Below, in pieces: positions 48,401 to 60,400 of a stretch of DNA of 64,000 bases; position 1 is the first letter of the stretch, and every line of letters begins with the position of its first letter. Location: contig OZ022342.1 in assembly GCA_963989245.1 (NCBI GenBank), positions 8,751,612-8,815,611 of the forward strand. Reading direction: 5' to 3'. Origin of the DNA: Nansenia antarctica. Its lineage: Eukaryota; Chordata; Actinopteri; Argentiniformes; Microstomatidae. A program made the translations under genes and the position numbers. Below the pieces are notes generated by a model, which worked only from the letters and a program-made list of their open reading frames with translations, ran no database searches and was not told the DNA's origin.

Positions 48401-51400
48401 TGTTGTTGGTGTGGATGTTGTTGAAGGAGCATTTGATGTTGTAAGAGGCTTTCCAGTTGTGGTAGTTGTCTCTGTTGCGGATTGTGTGGAAGTAGAGGTT
48501 GGGGAGGTTGTCGATGGGGTGGAGGACATTGTTGTGGATGTTTCAGGCTGTGTTGTAGTGGTTTGTGTCGGATTTGTTGAGGTGGTGGCTGCTATTGTTG
48601 TTTCTGTCGAACTTGTGGTGAGAACAGTCACTGCTGTTGTCAACGTTGCGGCAGTTGTTGTGGAAGATGGGGTAGATGTTTCAGCAACACTTGTTGATTC
48701 AAATGGTGCTTGCGTTGTGCTGGTAATTTGTGAAATGTTTGGTCTTACAATGGGAGCAGCCTTTTGTGTTGTTGAAGCTCCAGTAGAAGTGCTCTGTGAT
48801 GTTGTTGTTGAGATAAATGCACTACTTGTTGATGTGGATGTTGTTGAAGGAGCATTTGATGTTGTAAGAGGCTTTCCAGTTGTGGTAGTTGTCTCTGTTG
48901 CGGATTGTGTGGAAGTAGAGGTTGGGGAGGTTGTCGATGGGGTTGAGGACATTGTTGTGGATGTTTCAGGCTGTGTTGTAGTGGTTTGTGTCGGATTTGT
49001 TGAGGTGGTGGCTGCTATTGTTGTTGGTGTGGATGTTGTTGAAGGAGCATTTGATGTTGTAAGAGGCTTTCCAGTTGTTGTATTTGTCTCTGTTGCGGAT
49101 TGTGTGGAAGTAGAGGTTGGGGAGGTTGTTGATGTGGAGGACGACAGTGTTGTGGATGTTTCAGGCTGCGTTGTAGTGGTTTGTGTCGGATTTGTTGAGG
49201 TGGAGGCTGCTAATGTTGTTTCTGTCGAACTTGTGGTGAGAACAGTCACTGCTGTTGTCAACGTTGCGGCAGTTGTTGTGGAAGATGGGGTAGATGTTTC
49301 AGCAACACTTGTTGATTCAAATGGTGCTTGAGTTGTGCTGGTAATTTGTGAAATGTTTGGTCTTACAATGGGAGCAGCCTTTTGTGTTGTTGAAGCTCCA
49401 GTAGAAGTGCTCTGTGATGTTGTTGTTGAGATAAATGCACTACTTGTTAATGTGGATGTTGTTGAAGGAGCATTTGATGTTGTAAGAGGCTGTCCAGTTG
49501 TGGTAGCTGTCTCTGTTGTGGATTGTGTGGAAGTAGAGGTTGGGGAGGTTGTCGATGGGGTTGAGGACATTGTTGTGGATGTTTCAGATTGTGTTGTAGT
49601 GGTTTGTGTCGGATTTGTTGAGGTGGTGGCTGCTATTGTTGTTGGTGTGGATGTTGTTGAAGGAGCATTTGATGTTGTAAGAGGCTTTCCAGTTGTGGTA
49701 GTTGTCTCTGTTGCGGATTGTGTGGAAGTAGAGGTTGGGGAGGTTGTCGATGGGGTGGAGGACATTGTTGTGGATGTTTCAGGCTGTGTTGTAGTGGTTT
49801 GTGTCGGATTTGTTGAGGTGGTGGCTGCTATTGTTGTTTCTGTCGAACTTGTGGTGAGAACAGTCACTGCTGTTGTCAACGTTGCGGCAGTTGTTGTGGA
49901 AGATGGGGTAGATGTTTCAGCAACACTTGTTGATTCAAATGGTGCTTGCGTTGTGCTGGTAATTTGTGAAATGTTTGGTCTTACAATGGGAGCAGCCTTT
50001 TGTGTTGTTGAAGCTCCAGTAGAAGTGCTCTGTGATGTTGTTGTTGAGATAAATGCACTACTTGTTGATGTGGATGTTGTTGAAGGAGCATTTGATGTTG
50101 TAAGAGGCTGTCCAGTTGTGGTAGCTGTCTCTGTTGTGGATTGTGTGGAAGTAGAGGTTGGGGAGGTTGTCGATGGGGTTGAGGACATTGTTGTGGATGT
50201 TTCAGGCTGTGTTGTAGTGGTTTGTGTCGGATTTGTTGAGGTGGTGGCTGCTATTGTTGTTGGTGTGGATGTTGTTGAAGGAGCATTTGATGTTGTAAGA
50301 GGCTTTCCAGTTGTGGTAGTTGTCTCTGTTGCGGATTGTGTGGAAGTTGAGGTTGGGGAGGTTGTTGATGTGGAGGACGACAGTGTTGTGGATGTTTCAG
50401 GCTGCGTTGTAGTGGTTTGTGTCGGATTTGTTGAGGTGGAGGCTGCTAATGTTGTTTCTGTCAAACTTGTGGTGAGAACAGTCACTGCAGTTGTCAACGT
50501 TGCGGCAGTTGTTGTGGAAGATGGGGTAGATGTTTCAGCAACCCTTGTTGATTCAAATGGTGCTTGAGTTGTGCTGGTAATTTGTGAAATGTTTGGTCTT
50601 ACAATGGGAGCAGCCTTTTGTGTTGTTGAAGCTCCAGTAGAAGTGCTCTGTGATGTTGTTGTTGAGATAAATGCACTACTTGTTGATGTGGATGTTGTTG
50701 AAGGAGCATTTGATGTTGTAAGAGGCTGTCCAGTTGTGGTAGTTGTCTCTGTTGTGGATTGTGTGGAAGTAGAGGTTGGGGAGGTTGTCGATGGGGTTGA
50801 GGACATTGTTGTGGATGTTTCAGGCTGTGTTGTAGTGGTTTGTGTCGGATTTGTTGAGGTGGTGGCTGCTATTGTTGTTGGTGTGGATGTTGTTGAAGGA
50901 GCATTTGATGTTGTAATAGGCTGTCCAGTTGTGGTAGTTGTCTCTGTTGCGGATTGTGTGGAAGTAGAGGTTGGGGAGGTTGTTGATGTGGAGGACGACA
51001 GTGTTGTGGATGTTTCAGGCTGCGTTGTAGTGGTTTGTGTCGGATTTGTTGAGGTGGAGGCTGCTAATGTTGTTTCTGTCGAACTTGTGGTGAGAACAGT
51101 CACTGCTGTTGTCAACGTTGCGGCAGTTGTTGTGGAAGATGGGGTAGATGTTTCAGCAACACTTGTTGATTCAAATGGTGCTTGAGTTGTGCTGGTAATT
51201 TGTGAAATGTTTGGTCTTACAATGGGAGCAGCCTTTTGTGTTGTTGAAGCTCCAGTAGAAGTGCTCTGTGATGTTGTTGTTGAGATAAATGCACTACTTG
51301 TTGATGTGGATGTTGTTGAAGGAGCATTTGATGTTGTAAGAGGCTGTCCAGTTGTGGTAGCTGTCTCTGTTGTGGATTGTGTGGAAGTAGAGGTTGGGGA

Positions 51401-54400
51401 GGTTGTCGATGGGGTTGAGGACATTGTTGTGGATGTTTCAGGCTGTGTTGTAGTGGTTTGTGTCGGATTTGTTGAGGTGGTGGCTGCTATTGTTGTTGGT
51501 GTGGATGTTGTTGAAGGAGCATTTGATGTTGTAAGAGGCTTTCCAGTTGTGGTAGTTGTCTCTGTTGCGGATTGTGTGGAAGTAGAGGTTGGGGAGGTTG
51601 TTGATGTGGAGGACGACAGTGTTGTGGATGTTTCAGGCTGCGTTGTAGTGGTTTGTGTCGGATTTGTTGAGGTGGAGGCTGCTAATGTTGTTTCTGTCGA
51701 ACTTGTGGTGAGAACAGTCACTGCTGTTGTCAACGTTGCGGCAGTTGTTGTGGAAGATGGGGTAGATGTTTCAGCAACACTTGTTGATTCAAATGGTGCT
51801 TGAGTTGTGCTGGTAATTTGTGAAATGTTTGGTCTTACAATGGGAGCAGCCTTTTGTGTTGTTGAAGCTCCAGTAGAAGTGCTCTGTGATGTTGTTGTTG
51901 AGATAAATGCACTACTTGTTGATGTGGATGTTGTTGAAGGAGCATTTGATGTTGTAAGAGGCTGTCCAGTTGTGGTAGCTGTCTCTGTTGCGGATTGTGT
52001 GGAAGTAGAGGTTGGGGAGGTTGTTGATGTGGAGGACGACAGTGTTGTGGATGTTTCAGGCTGCGTTGTAGTGGTTTGTGTCGGATTTGTTGAGGTGGTG
52101 GCTGCTATTGTTGTTGGTGTGGATGTTGTTGAAGGAGCATTTGATGTTGTAAGAGGCTTTCCAGTTGCGGTAGTTGTCTCTGTTGCGGATTGTGTGGAAG
52201 TAGAGGTTGGGGAGGTTGTTGATGTGGAGGACGACAGTGTTGTGGATGTTTCAGGCTGCGTTGTAGTGGTTTGTGTCGGATTTGTTGAGGTGGAGGCTGC
52301 TAATGTTGTTTCTGTCGAACTTGTGGTGAGAACAGTCACTGCTGTTGTCAACGTTGCGGCAGTTGTTGTGGAAGATGGGGTAGATGTTTCAGCAACACTT
52401 GTTGATTCAAATGGTGCTTGAGTTGTGCTGGTAATTTGTGAAATGTTTGGTCTTACAATGGGAGCAGCCTTTTGTGTTGTTGAAGCTCCAGTAGAAGTGC
52501 TCTGTGATGTTGTTGTTGAGATAAATGCACTACTTGTTGATGTGGATGTTGTTGAAGTAGCATTTGATGTTGTAAGAGGCTGTCCAGTTGTGGTAGCTGT
52601 CTCTGTTGTGGATTGTGTGGAAGTAGAGGTTGGGGAGGTTGTCGATGGGGTTGAGGACATTGTTGTGGATGTTTCAGGCTGTGTTGTAGTGGTTTGTGTC
52701 GGATTTGTTGAGGTGGTGGCTGCTATTGTTGTTGGTGTGGATGTTGTTGAAGGAGCATTTGATGTTGTAAGAGGCTTTCCAGTTGTGGTAGTTGTCTCTG
52801 TTGCGGATTGTGTGGAAGTAGAGGTTGGGGAGGTTGTCGATGGGGTGGAGGACATTGTTGTGGATGTTTCAGGCTGTGTTGTAGTGGTTTGTGTCGGATT
52901 TGTTGAGGTGGTGGCTGCTATTGTTGTTTCTGTCGAACTTGTGGTGAGAACAGTCACTGCTGTTGTCAACGTTGCGGCAGTTGTTGTGGAAGATGGGGTA
53001 GATGTTTCAGCAACACTTGTTGATTCAAATGGTGCTTGCGTTGTGCTGGTAATTTGTGAAATGTTTGGTCTTACAATGGGAGCAGCCTTTTGTGTTGTTG
53101 AAGCTCCAGTAGAAGTGCTCTGTGATGTTGTTGTTGAGATAAATGCACTACTTGTTGATGTGGATGTTGTTGAAGGAGCATATGATGTTGTAAGAGGCTG
53201 TCCAGTTGTGGTAGCTGTCTCTGTTGTGGATTGTGTGGAAGTAGAGGTTGGGGAGGTTGTCGATGGGGTTGAGGACATTGTTGTGGATGTTTCAGGCTGT
53301 GTTGTAGTGGTTTGTGTCGGATTTGTTGAGGTGGTGGCTGCTATTGTTGTTGGTGTGGATGTTGTTGAAGGAGCATTTGATGTTGTAAGAGGCTTTCCAG
53401 TTGTGGTAGTTGTCTCTGTTGCGGATTGTGTGGAAGTAGAGGTTGGGGAGGTTGTCGATGGGGTGGAGGACATTGTTGTGGATGTTTCAGGCTGTGTTGT
53501 AGTGGTTTGTGTCGGATTTGTTGAGGTGGTGGCTGCTATTGTTGTTTCTGTCGAACTTGTGGTGAGAACAGTCACTGCTGTTGTCAACGTTGCGGCAGTT
53601 GTTGTGGAAGATGGGGTAGATGTTTCAGCAACACTTGTTGATTCAAATGGTGCTTGCGTTGTGCTGGTAATTTGTGAAATGTTTGGTCTTACAATGGGAG
53701 CAGCCTTTTGTGTTGTTGAAGCTCCAGTAGAAGTGCTCTGTGATGTTGTTGTTGAGATAAATGCACTACTTGTTGATGTGGATGTTGTTGAAGGAGCATT
53801 TGATGTTGTAAGAGGCTTTCCAGTTGTGGTAGTTGTCTCTGTTGCGGATTGTGTGGAAGTAGAGGTTGGGGAGGTTGTCGATGGGGTTGAGGACATTGTT
53901 GTGGATGTTTCAGGCTGTGTTGTAGTGGTTTGTGTCGGATTTGTTGAGGTGGTGGCTGCTATTGTTGTTGGTGTGGATGTTGTTGAAGGAGCATTTGATG
54001 TTGTAAGAGGCTTTCCAGTTGTTGTATTTGTCTCTGTTGCGGATTGTGTGGAAGTAGAGGTTGGGGAGGTTGTTGATGTGGAGGACGACAGTGTTGTGGA
54101 TGTTTCAGGCTGCGTTGTAGTGGTTTGTGTCGGATTTGTTGAGGTGGAGGCTGCTAATGTTGTTTCTGTCGAACTTGTGGTGAGAACAGTCACTGCTGTT
54201 GTCAACGTTGCGGCAGTTGTTGTGGAAGATGGGGTAGATGTTTCAGCAACACTTGTTGATTCAAATGGTGCTTGAGTTGTGCTGGTAATTTGTGAAATGT
54301 TTGGTCTTACAATGGGAGCAGCCTTTTGTGTTGTTGAAGCTCCAGTAGAAGTGCTCTGTGATGTTGTTGTTGAGATAAATGCACTACTTGTTAATGTGGA

Positions 54401-57400
54401 TGTTGTTGAAGGAGCATTTGATGTTGTAAGAGGCTGTCCAGTTGTGGTAGCTGTCTCTGTTGTGGATTGTGTGGAAGTAGAGGTTGGGGAGGTTGTCGAT
54501 GGGGTTGAGGACATTGTTGTGGATGTTTCAGGCTGTGTTGTAGTGGTTTGTGTCGGATTTGTTGAGGTGGTGGCTGCTATTGTTGTTGGTGTGGATGTTG
54601 TTGAAGGAGCATTTGATGTTGTAAGAGGCTTTCCAGTTGTGGTAGTTGTCTCTGTTGCGGATTGTGTGGAAGTAGAGGTTGGGGAGGTTGTCGATGGGGT
54701 GGAGGACATTGTTGTGGATGTTTCAGGCTGTGTTGTAGTGGTTTGTGTCGGATTTGTTGAGGTGGTGGCTGCTATTGTTGTTTCTGTCGAACTTGTGGTG
54801 AGAACAGTCACTGCTGTTGTCAACGTTGCGGCAGTTGTTGTGGAAGATGGGGTAGATGTTTCAGCAACACTTGTTGATTCAAATGGTGCTTGCGTTGTGC
54901 TGGTAATTTGTGAAATGTTTGGTCTTACAATGGGAGCAGCCTTTTGTGTTGTTGAAGCTCCAGTAGAAGTGCTCTGTGATGTTGTTGTTGAGATAAATGC
55001 ACTACTTGTTGATGTGGATGTTGTTGAAGGAGCATTTGATGTTGTAAGAGGCTGTCCAGTTGTGGTAGCTGTCTCTGTTGTGGATTGTGTGGAAGTAGAG
55101 GTTGGGGAGGTTGTCGATGGGGTTGAGGACATTGTTGTGGATGTTTCAGGCTGTGTTGTAGTGGTTTGTGTTGGATTTGTTGAGGTGGTGGCTGCTATTG
55201 TTGTTGGTGTGGATGTTGTTGAAGGAGCATTTGATGTTGTAAGAGGCTTTCCAGTTGTGGTAGTTGTCTCTGTTGCGGATTGTGTGGAAGTAGAGGTTGG
55301 GGAGGTTGTCGATGGGGTGGAGGACATTGTTGTGGATGTTTCAGGCTGTGTTGTAGTGGTTTGTGTCGGATTTGTTGAGGTGGTGGCTGCTATTGTTGTT
55401 TCTGTCGAACTTGTGGTGAGAACAGTCACTGCTGTTGTCAACGTTGCGGCAGTTGTTGTGGAAGATGGGGTAGATGTTTCAGCAACACTTGTTGATTCAA
55501 ATGGTGCTTGCGTTGTGCTGGTAATTTGTGAAATGTTTGGTCTTACAATGGGAGCAGCCTTTTGTGTTGTTGAAGCTCCAGTAGAAGTGCTCTGTGATGT
55601 TGTTGTTGAGATAAATGCACTACTTGTTGATGTGGATGTTGTTGAAGGAGCATTTGATGTTGTAAGAGGCTTTCCAGTTGTGGTAGTTGTCTCTGTTGCG
55701 GATTGTGTGGAAGTAGAGGTTGGGGAGGTTGTCGATGGGGTTGAGGACATTGTTGTGGATGTTTCAGGCTGTGTTGTAGTGGTTTGTGTCGGATTTGTTG
55801 AGGTGGTGGCTGCTATTGTTGTTGGTGTGGATGTTGTTGAAGGAGCATTTGATGTTGTAAGAGGCTTTCCAGTTGTTGTATTTGTCTCTGTTGCGGATTG
55901 TGTGGAAGTAGAGGTTGGGGAGGTTGTTGATGTGGAGGACGACAGTGTTGTGGATGTTTCAGGCTGCGTTGTAGTGGTTTGTGTCGGATTTGTTGAGGTG
56001 GAGGCTGCTAATGTTGTTTCTGTCGAACTTGTGGTGAGAACAGTCACTGCTGTTGTCAACGTTGCGGCAGTTGTTGTGGAAGATGGGGTAGATGTTTCAG
56101 CAACACTTGTTGATTCAAATGGTGCTTGAGTTGTGCTGGTAATTTGTGAAATGTTTGGTCTTACAATGGGAGCAGCCTTTTGTGTTGTTGAAGCTCCAGT
56201 AGAAGTGCTCTGTGATGTTGTTGTTGAGATAAATGCACTACTTGTTAATGTGGATGTTGTTGAAGGAGCATTTGATGTTGTAAGAGGCTGTCCAGTTGTG
56301 GTAGCTGTCTCTGTTGTGGATTGTGTGGAAGTAGAGGTTGGGGAGGTTGTCGATGGGGTTGAGGACATTGTTGTGGATGTTTCAGATTGTGTTGTAGTGG
56401 TTTGTGTCGGATTTGTTGAGGTGGTGGCTGCTATTGTTGTTGGTGTGGATGTTGTTGAAGGAGCATTTGATGTTGTAAGAGGCTTTCCAGTTGTGGTAGT
56501 TGTCTCTGTTGCGGATTGTGTGGAAGTAGAGGTTGGGGAGGTTGTCGATGGGGTGGAGGACATTGTTGTGGATGTTTCAGGCTGTGTTGTAGTGGTTTGT
56601 GTCGGATTTGTTGAGGTGGTGGCTGCTATTGTTGTTTCTGTCGAACTTGTGGTGAGAACAGTCACTGCTGTTGTCAACGTTGCGGCAGTTGTTGTGGAAG
56701 ATGGGGTAGATGTTTCAGCAACACTTGTTGATTCAAATGGTGCTTGCGTTGTGCTGGTAATTTGTGAAATGTTTGGTCTTACAATGGGAGCAGCCTTTTG
56801 TGTTGTTGAAGCTCCAGTAGAAGTGCTCTGTGATGTTGTTGTTGAGATAAATGCACTACTTGTTGATGTGGATGTTGTTGAAGGAGCATTTGATGTTGTA
56901 AGAGGCTGTCCAGTTGTGGTAGCTGTCTCTGTTGTGGATTGTGTGGAAGTAGAGGTTGGGGAGGTTGTCGATGGGGTTGAGGACATTGTTGTGGATGTTT
57001 CAGGCTGTGTTGTAGTGGTTTGTGTCGGATTTGTTGAGGTGGTGGCTGCTATTGTTGTTGGTGTGGATGTTGTTGAAGGAGCATTTGATGTTGTAAGAGG
57101 CTTTCCAGTTGTGGTAGTTGTCTCTGTTGCGGATTGTGTGGAAGTTGAGGTTGGGGAGGTTGTTGATGTGGAGGACGACAGTGTTGTGGATGTTTCAGGC
57201 TGCGTTGTAGTGGTTTGTGTCGGATTTGTTGAGGTGGAGGCTGCTAATGTTGTTTCTGTCAAACTTGTGGTGAGAACAGTCACTGCAGTTGTCAACGTTG
57301 CGGCAGTTGTTGTGGAAGATGGGGTAGATGTTTCAGCAACCCTTGTTGATTCAAATGGTGCTTGAGTTGTGCTGGTAATTTGTGAAATGTTTGGTCTTAC

Positions 57401-60400
57401 AATGGGAGCAGCCTTTTGTGTTGTTGAAGCTCCAGTAGAAGTGCTCTGTGATGTTGTTGTTGAGATAAATGCACTACTTGTTGATGTGGATGTTGTTGAA
57501 GGAGCATTTGATGTTGTAAGAGGCTGTCCAGTTGTGGTAGTTGTCTCTGTTGTGGATTGTGTGGAAGTAGAGGTTGGGGAGGTTGTCGATGGGGTTGAGG
57601 ACATTGTTGTGGATGTTTCAGGCTGTGTTGTAGTGGTTTGTGTCGGATTTGTTGAGGTGGTGGCTGCTATTGTTGTTGGTGTGGATGTTGTTGAAGGAGC
57701 ATTTGATGTTGTAATAGGCTGTCCAGTTGTGGTAGTTGTCTCTGTTGCGGATTGTGTGGAAGTAGAGGTTGGGGAGGTTGTTGATGTGGAGGACGACAGT
57801 GTTGTGGATGTTTCAGGCTGCGTTGTAGTGGTTTGTGTCGGATTTGTTGAGGTGGAGGCTGCTAATGTTGTTTCTGTCGAACTTGTGGTGAGAACAGTCA
57901 CTGCTGTTGTCAACGTTGCGGCAGTTGTTGTGGAAGATGGGGTAGATGTTTCAGCAACACTTGTTGATTCAAATGGTGCTTGAGTTGTGCTGGTAATTTG
58001 TGAAATGTTTGGTCTTACAATGGGAGCAGCCTTTTGTGTTGTTGAAGCTCCAGTAGAAGTGCTCTGTGATGTTGTTGTTGAGATAAATGCACTACTTGTT
58101 GATGTGGATGTTGTTGAAGGAGCATTTGATGTTGTAAGAGGCTGTCCAGTTGTGGTAGCTGTCTCTGTTGTGGATTGTGTGGAAGTAGAGGTTGGGGAGG
58201 TTGTCGATGGGGTTGAGGACATTGTTGTGGATGTTTCAGGCTGTGTTGTAGTGGTTTGTGTCTGATTTGTTGAGGTGGTGGCTGCTATTGTTGTTGGTGT
58301 GGATGTTGTTGAAGGAGCATTTGATGTTGTAAGAGGCTTTCCAGTTGTGGTAGTTGTCTCTGTTGCGGATTGTGTGGAAGTAGAGGTTGGGGAGGTTGTT
58401 GATGTGGAGGACGACAGTGTTGTGGATGTTTCAGGCTGCGTTGTAGTGGTTTGTGTCGGATTTGTTGAGGTGGAGGCTGCTAATGTTGTTTCTGTCAAAC
58501 TTGTGGTGAGAACAGTCACTGCAGTTGTCAACGTTGCGGCAGTTGTTGTGGAAGATGGGGTAGATGTTTCAGCAACCCTTGTTGATTCAAATGGTGCTTG
58601 AGTTGTGCTGGTAATTTGTGAAATGTTTGGTCTTACAATGGGAGCAGCCTTTTGTGTTGTTGAAGCTCCAGTAGAAGTGCTCTGTGATGTTGTTGTTGAG
58701 ATAAATGCACTACTTGTTGATGTGGATGTTGTTGAAGGAGCATTTGATGTTGTAAGAGGCTGTCCAGTTGTGGTAGTTGTCTCTGTTGTGGATTGTGTGG
58801 AAGTAGAGGTTGGGGAGGTTGTCGATGGGGTTGAGGACATTGTTGTGGATGTTTCAGGCTGTGTTGTAGTGGTTTGTGTCGGATTTGTTGAGGTGGTGGC
58901 TGCTATTGTTGTTGGTGTGGATGTTGTTGAAGGAGCATTTGATGTTGTAATAGGCTGTCCAGTTGTGGTAGTTGTCTCTGTTGCGGATTGTGTGGAAGTA
59001 GAGGTTGGGGAGGTTGTTGATGTGGAGGACGACAGTGTTGTGGATGTTTCAGGCTGCGTTGTAGTGGTTTGTGTCGGATTTGTTGAGGTGGAGGCTGCTA
59101 ATGTTGTTTCTGTCGAACTTGTGGTGAGAACAGTCACTGCTGTTGTCAACGTTGCGGCAGTTGTTGTGGAAGATGGGGTAGATGTTTCAGCAACACTTGT
59201 TGATTCAAATGGTGCTTGAGTTGTGCTGGTAATTTGTGAAATGTTTGGTCTTACAATGGGAGCAGCCTTTTGTGTTGTTGAAGCTCCAGTAGAAGTGCTC
59301 TGTGATGTTGTTGTTGAGATAAATGCACTACTTGTTGATGTGGATGTTGTTGAAGGAGCATTTGATGTTGTAAGAGGCTGTCCAGTTGTGGTAGCTGTCT
59401 CTGTTGTGGATTGTGTGGAAGTAGAGGTTGGGGAGGTTGTCGATGGGGTTGAGGACATTGTTGTGGATGTTTCAGGCTGTGTTGTAGTGGTTTGTGTCTG
59501 ATTTGTTGAGGTGGTGGCTGCTATTGTTGTTGGTGTGGATGTTGTTGAAGGAGCATTTGATGTTGTAAGAGGCTTTCCAGTTGTGGTAGTTGTCTCTGTT
59601 GCGGATTGTGTGGAAGTAGAGGTTGGGGAGGTTGTTGATGTGGAGGACGACAGTGTTGTGGATGTTTCAGGCTGCGTTGTAGTGGTTTGTGTCGGATTTG
59701 TTGAGGTGGAGGCTGCTAATGTTGTTTCTGTCGAACTTGTGGTGAGAACAGTCACTGCTGTTGTCAACGTTGCGGCAGTTGTTGTGGAAGATGGGGTAGA
59801 TGTTTCAGCAACACTTGTTGATTCAAATGGTGCTTGAGTTGTGCTGGTAATTTGTGAAATGTTTGGTCTTACAATGGGAGCAGCCTTTTGTGTTGTTGAA
59901 GCTCCAGTAGAAGTGCTCTGTGATGTTGTTGTTGAGATAAATGCACTACTTGTTGATGTGGATGTTGTTGAAGGAGCATTTGATGTTGTAAGAGGCTGTC
60001 CAGTTGTGGTAGCTGTCTCTGTTGTGGATTGTGTGGAAGTAGAGGTTGGGGAGGTTGTCGATGGGGTTGAGGACATTGTTGTGGATGTTTCAGGCTGTGT
60101 TGTAGTGGTTTGTGTCGGATTTGTTGAGGTGGTGGCTGCTAATGTTGTTGGTGTGGATGTTGTTGAAGGAGCAATTGATGTTGTAAGAGGCTTTCCAGTT
60201 GTGGTAGTTGTCTCTGTTGCGGATTGTGTGGAAGTAGAGGTTGGGGAGGTTGTCGATGGGGTGGAGGACATTGTTGTGGATGTTTCAGGCTGTGTTGTAG
60301 TGGTTTGTGTCGGATTTGTTGAGGTGGTGGCTGCTATTGTTGTTGGTGTGGATGTTGTTGAAGGAGCATTTGATGTTGTAATAGGCTGTCCAGTTGTGGT

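Larger units (their letters stand above)
26468..59839 (-). repeat. Central run of 54 consecutive 618-bp two-module units
   Basis: The distance is 33,372 bp, exactly 54 x 618, with no three-module unit inside. It contains the large duplications listed separately and most of the ACG-marked beta-beta units. Single-unit duplications are also seen, for example 27086-27703 and 27704-28321 sharing Pro to Leu (TTTCAAGCTG). Confidence 0.92.
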
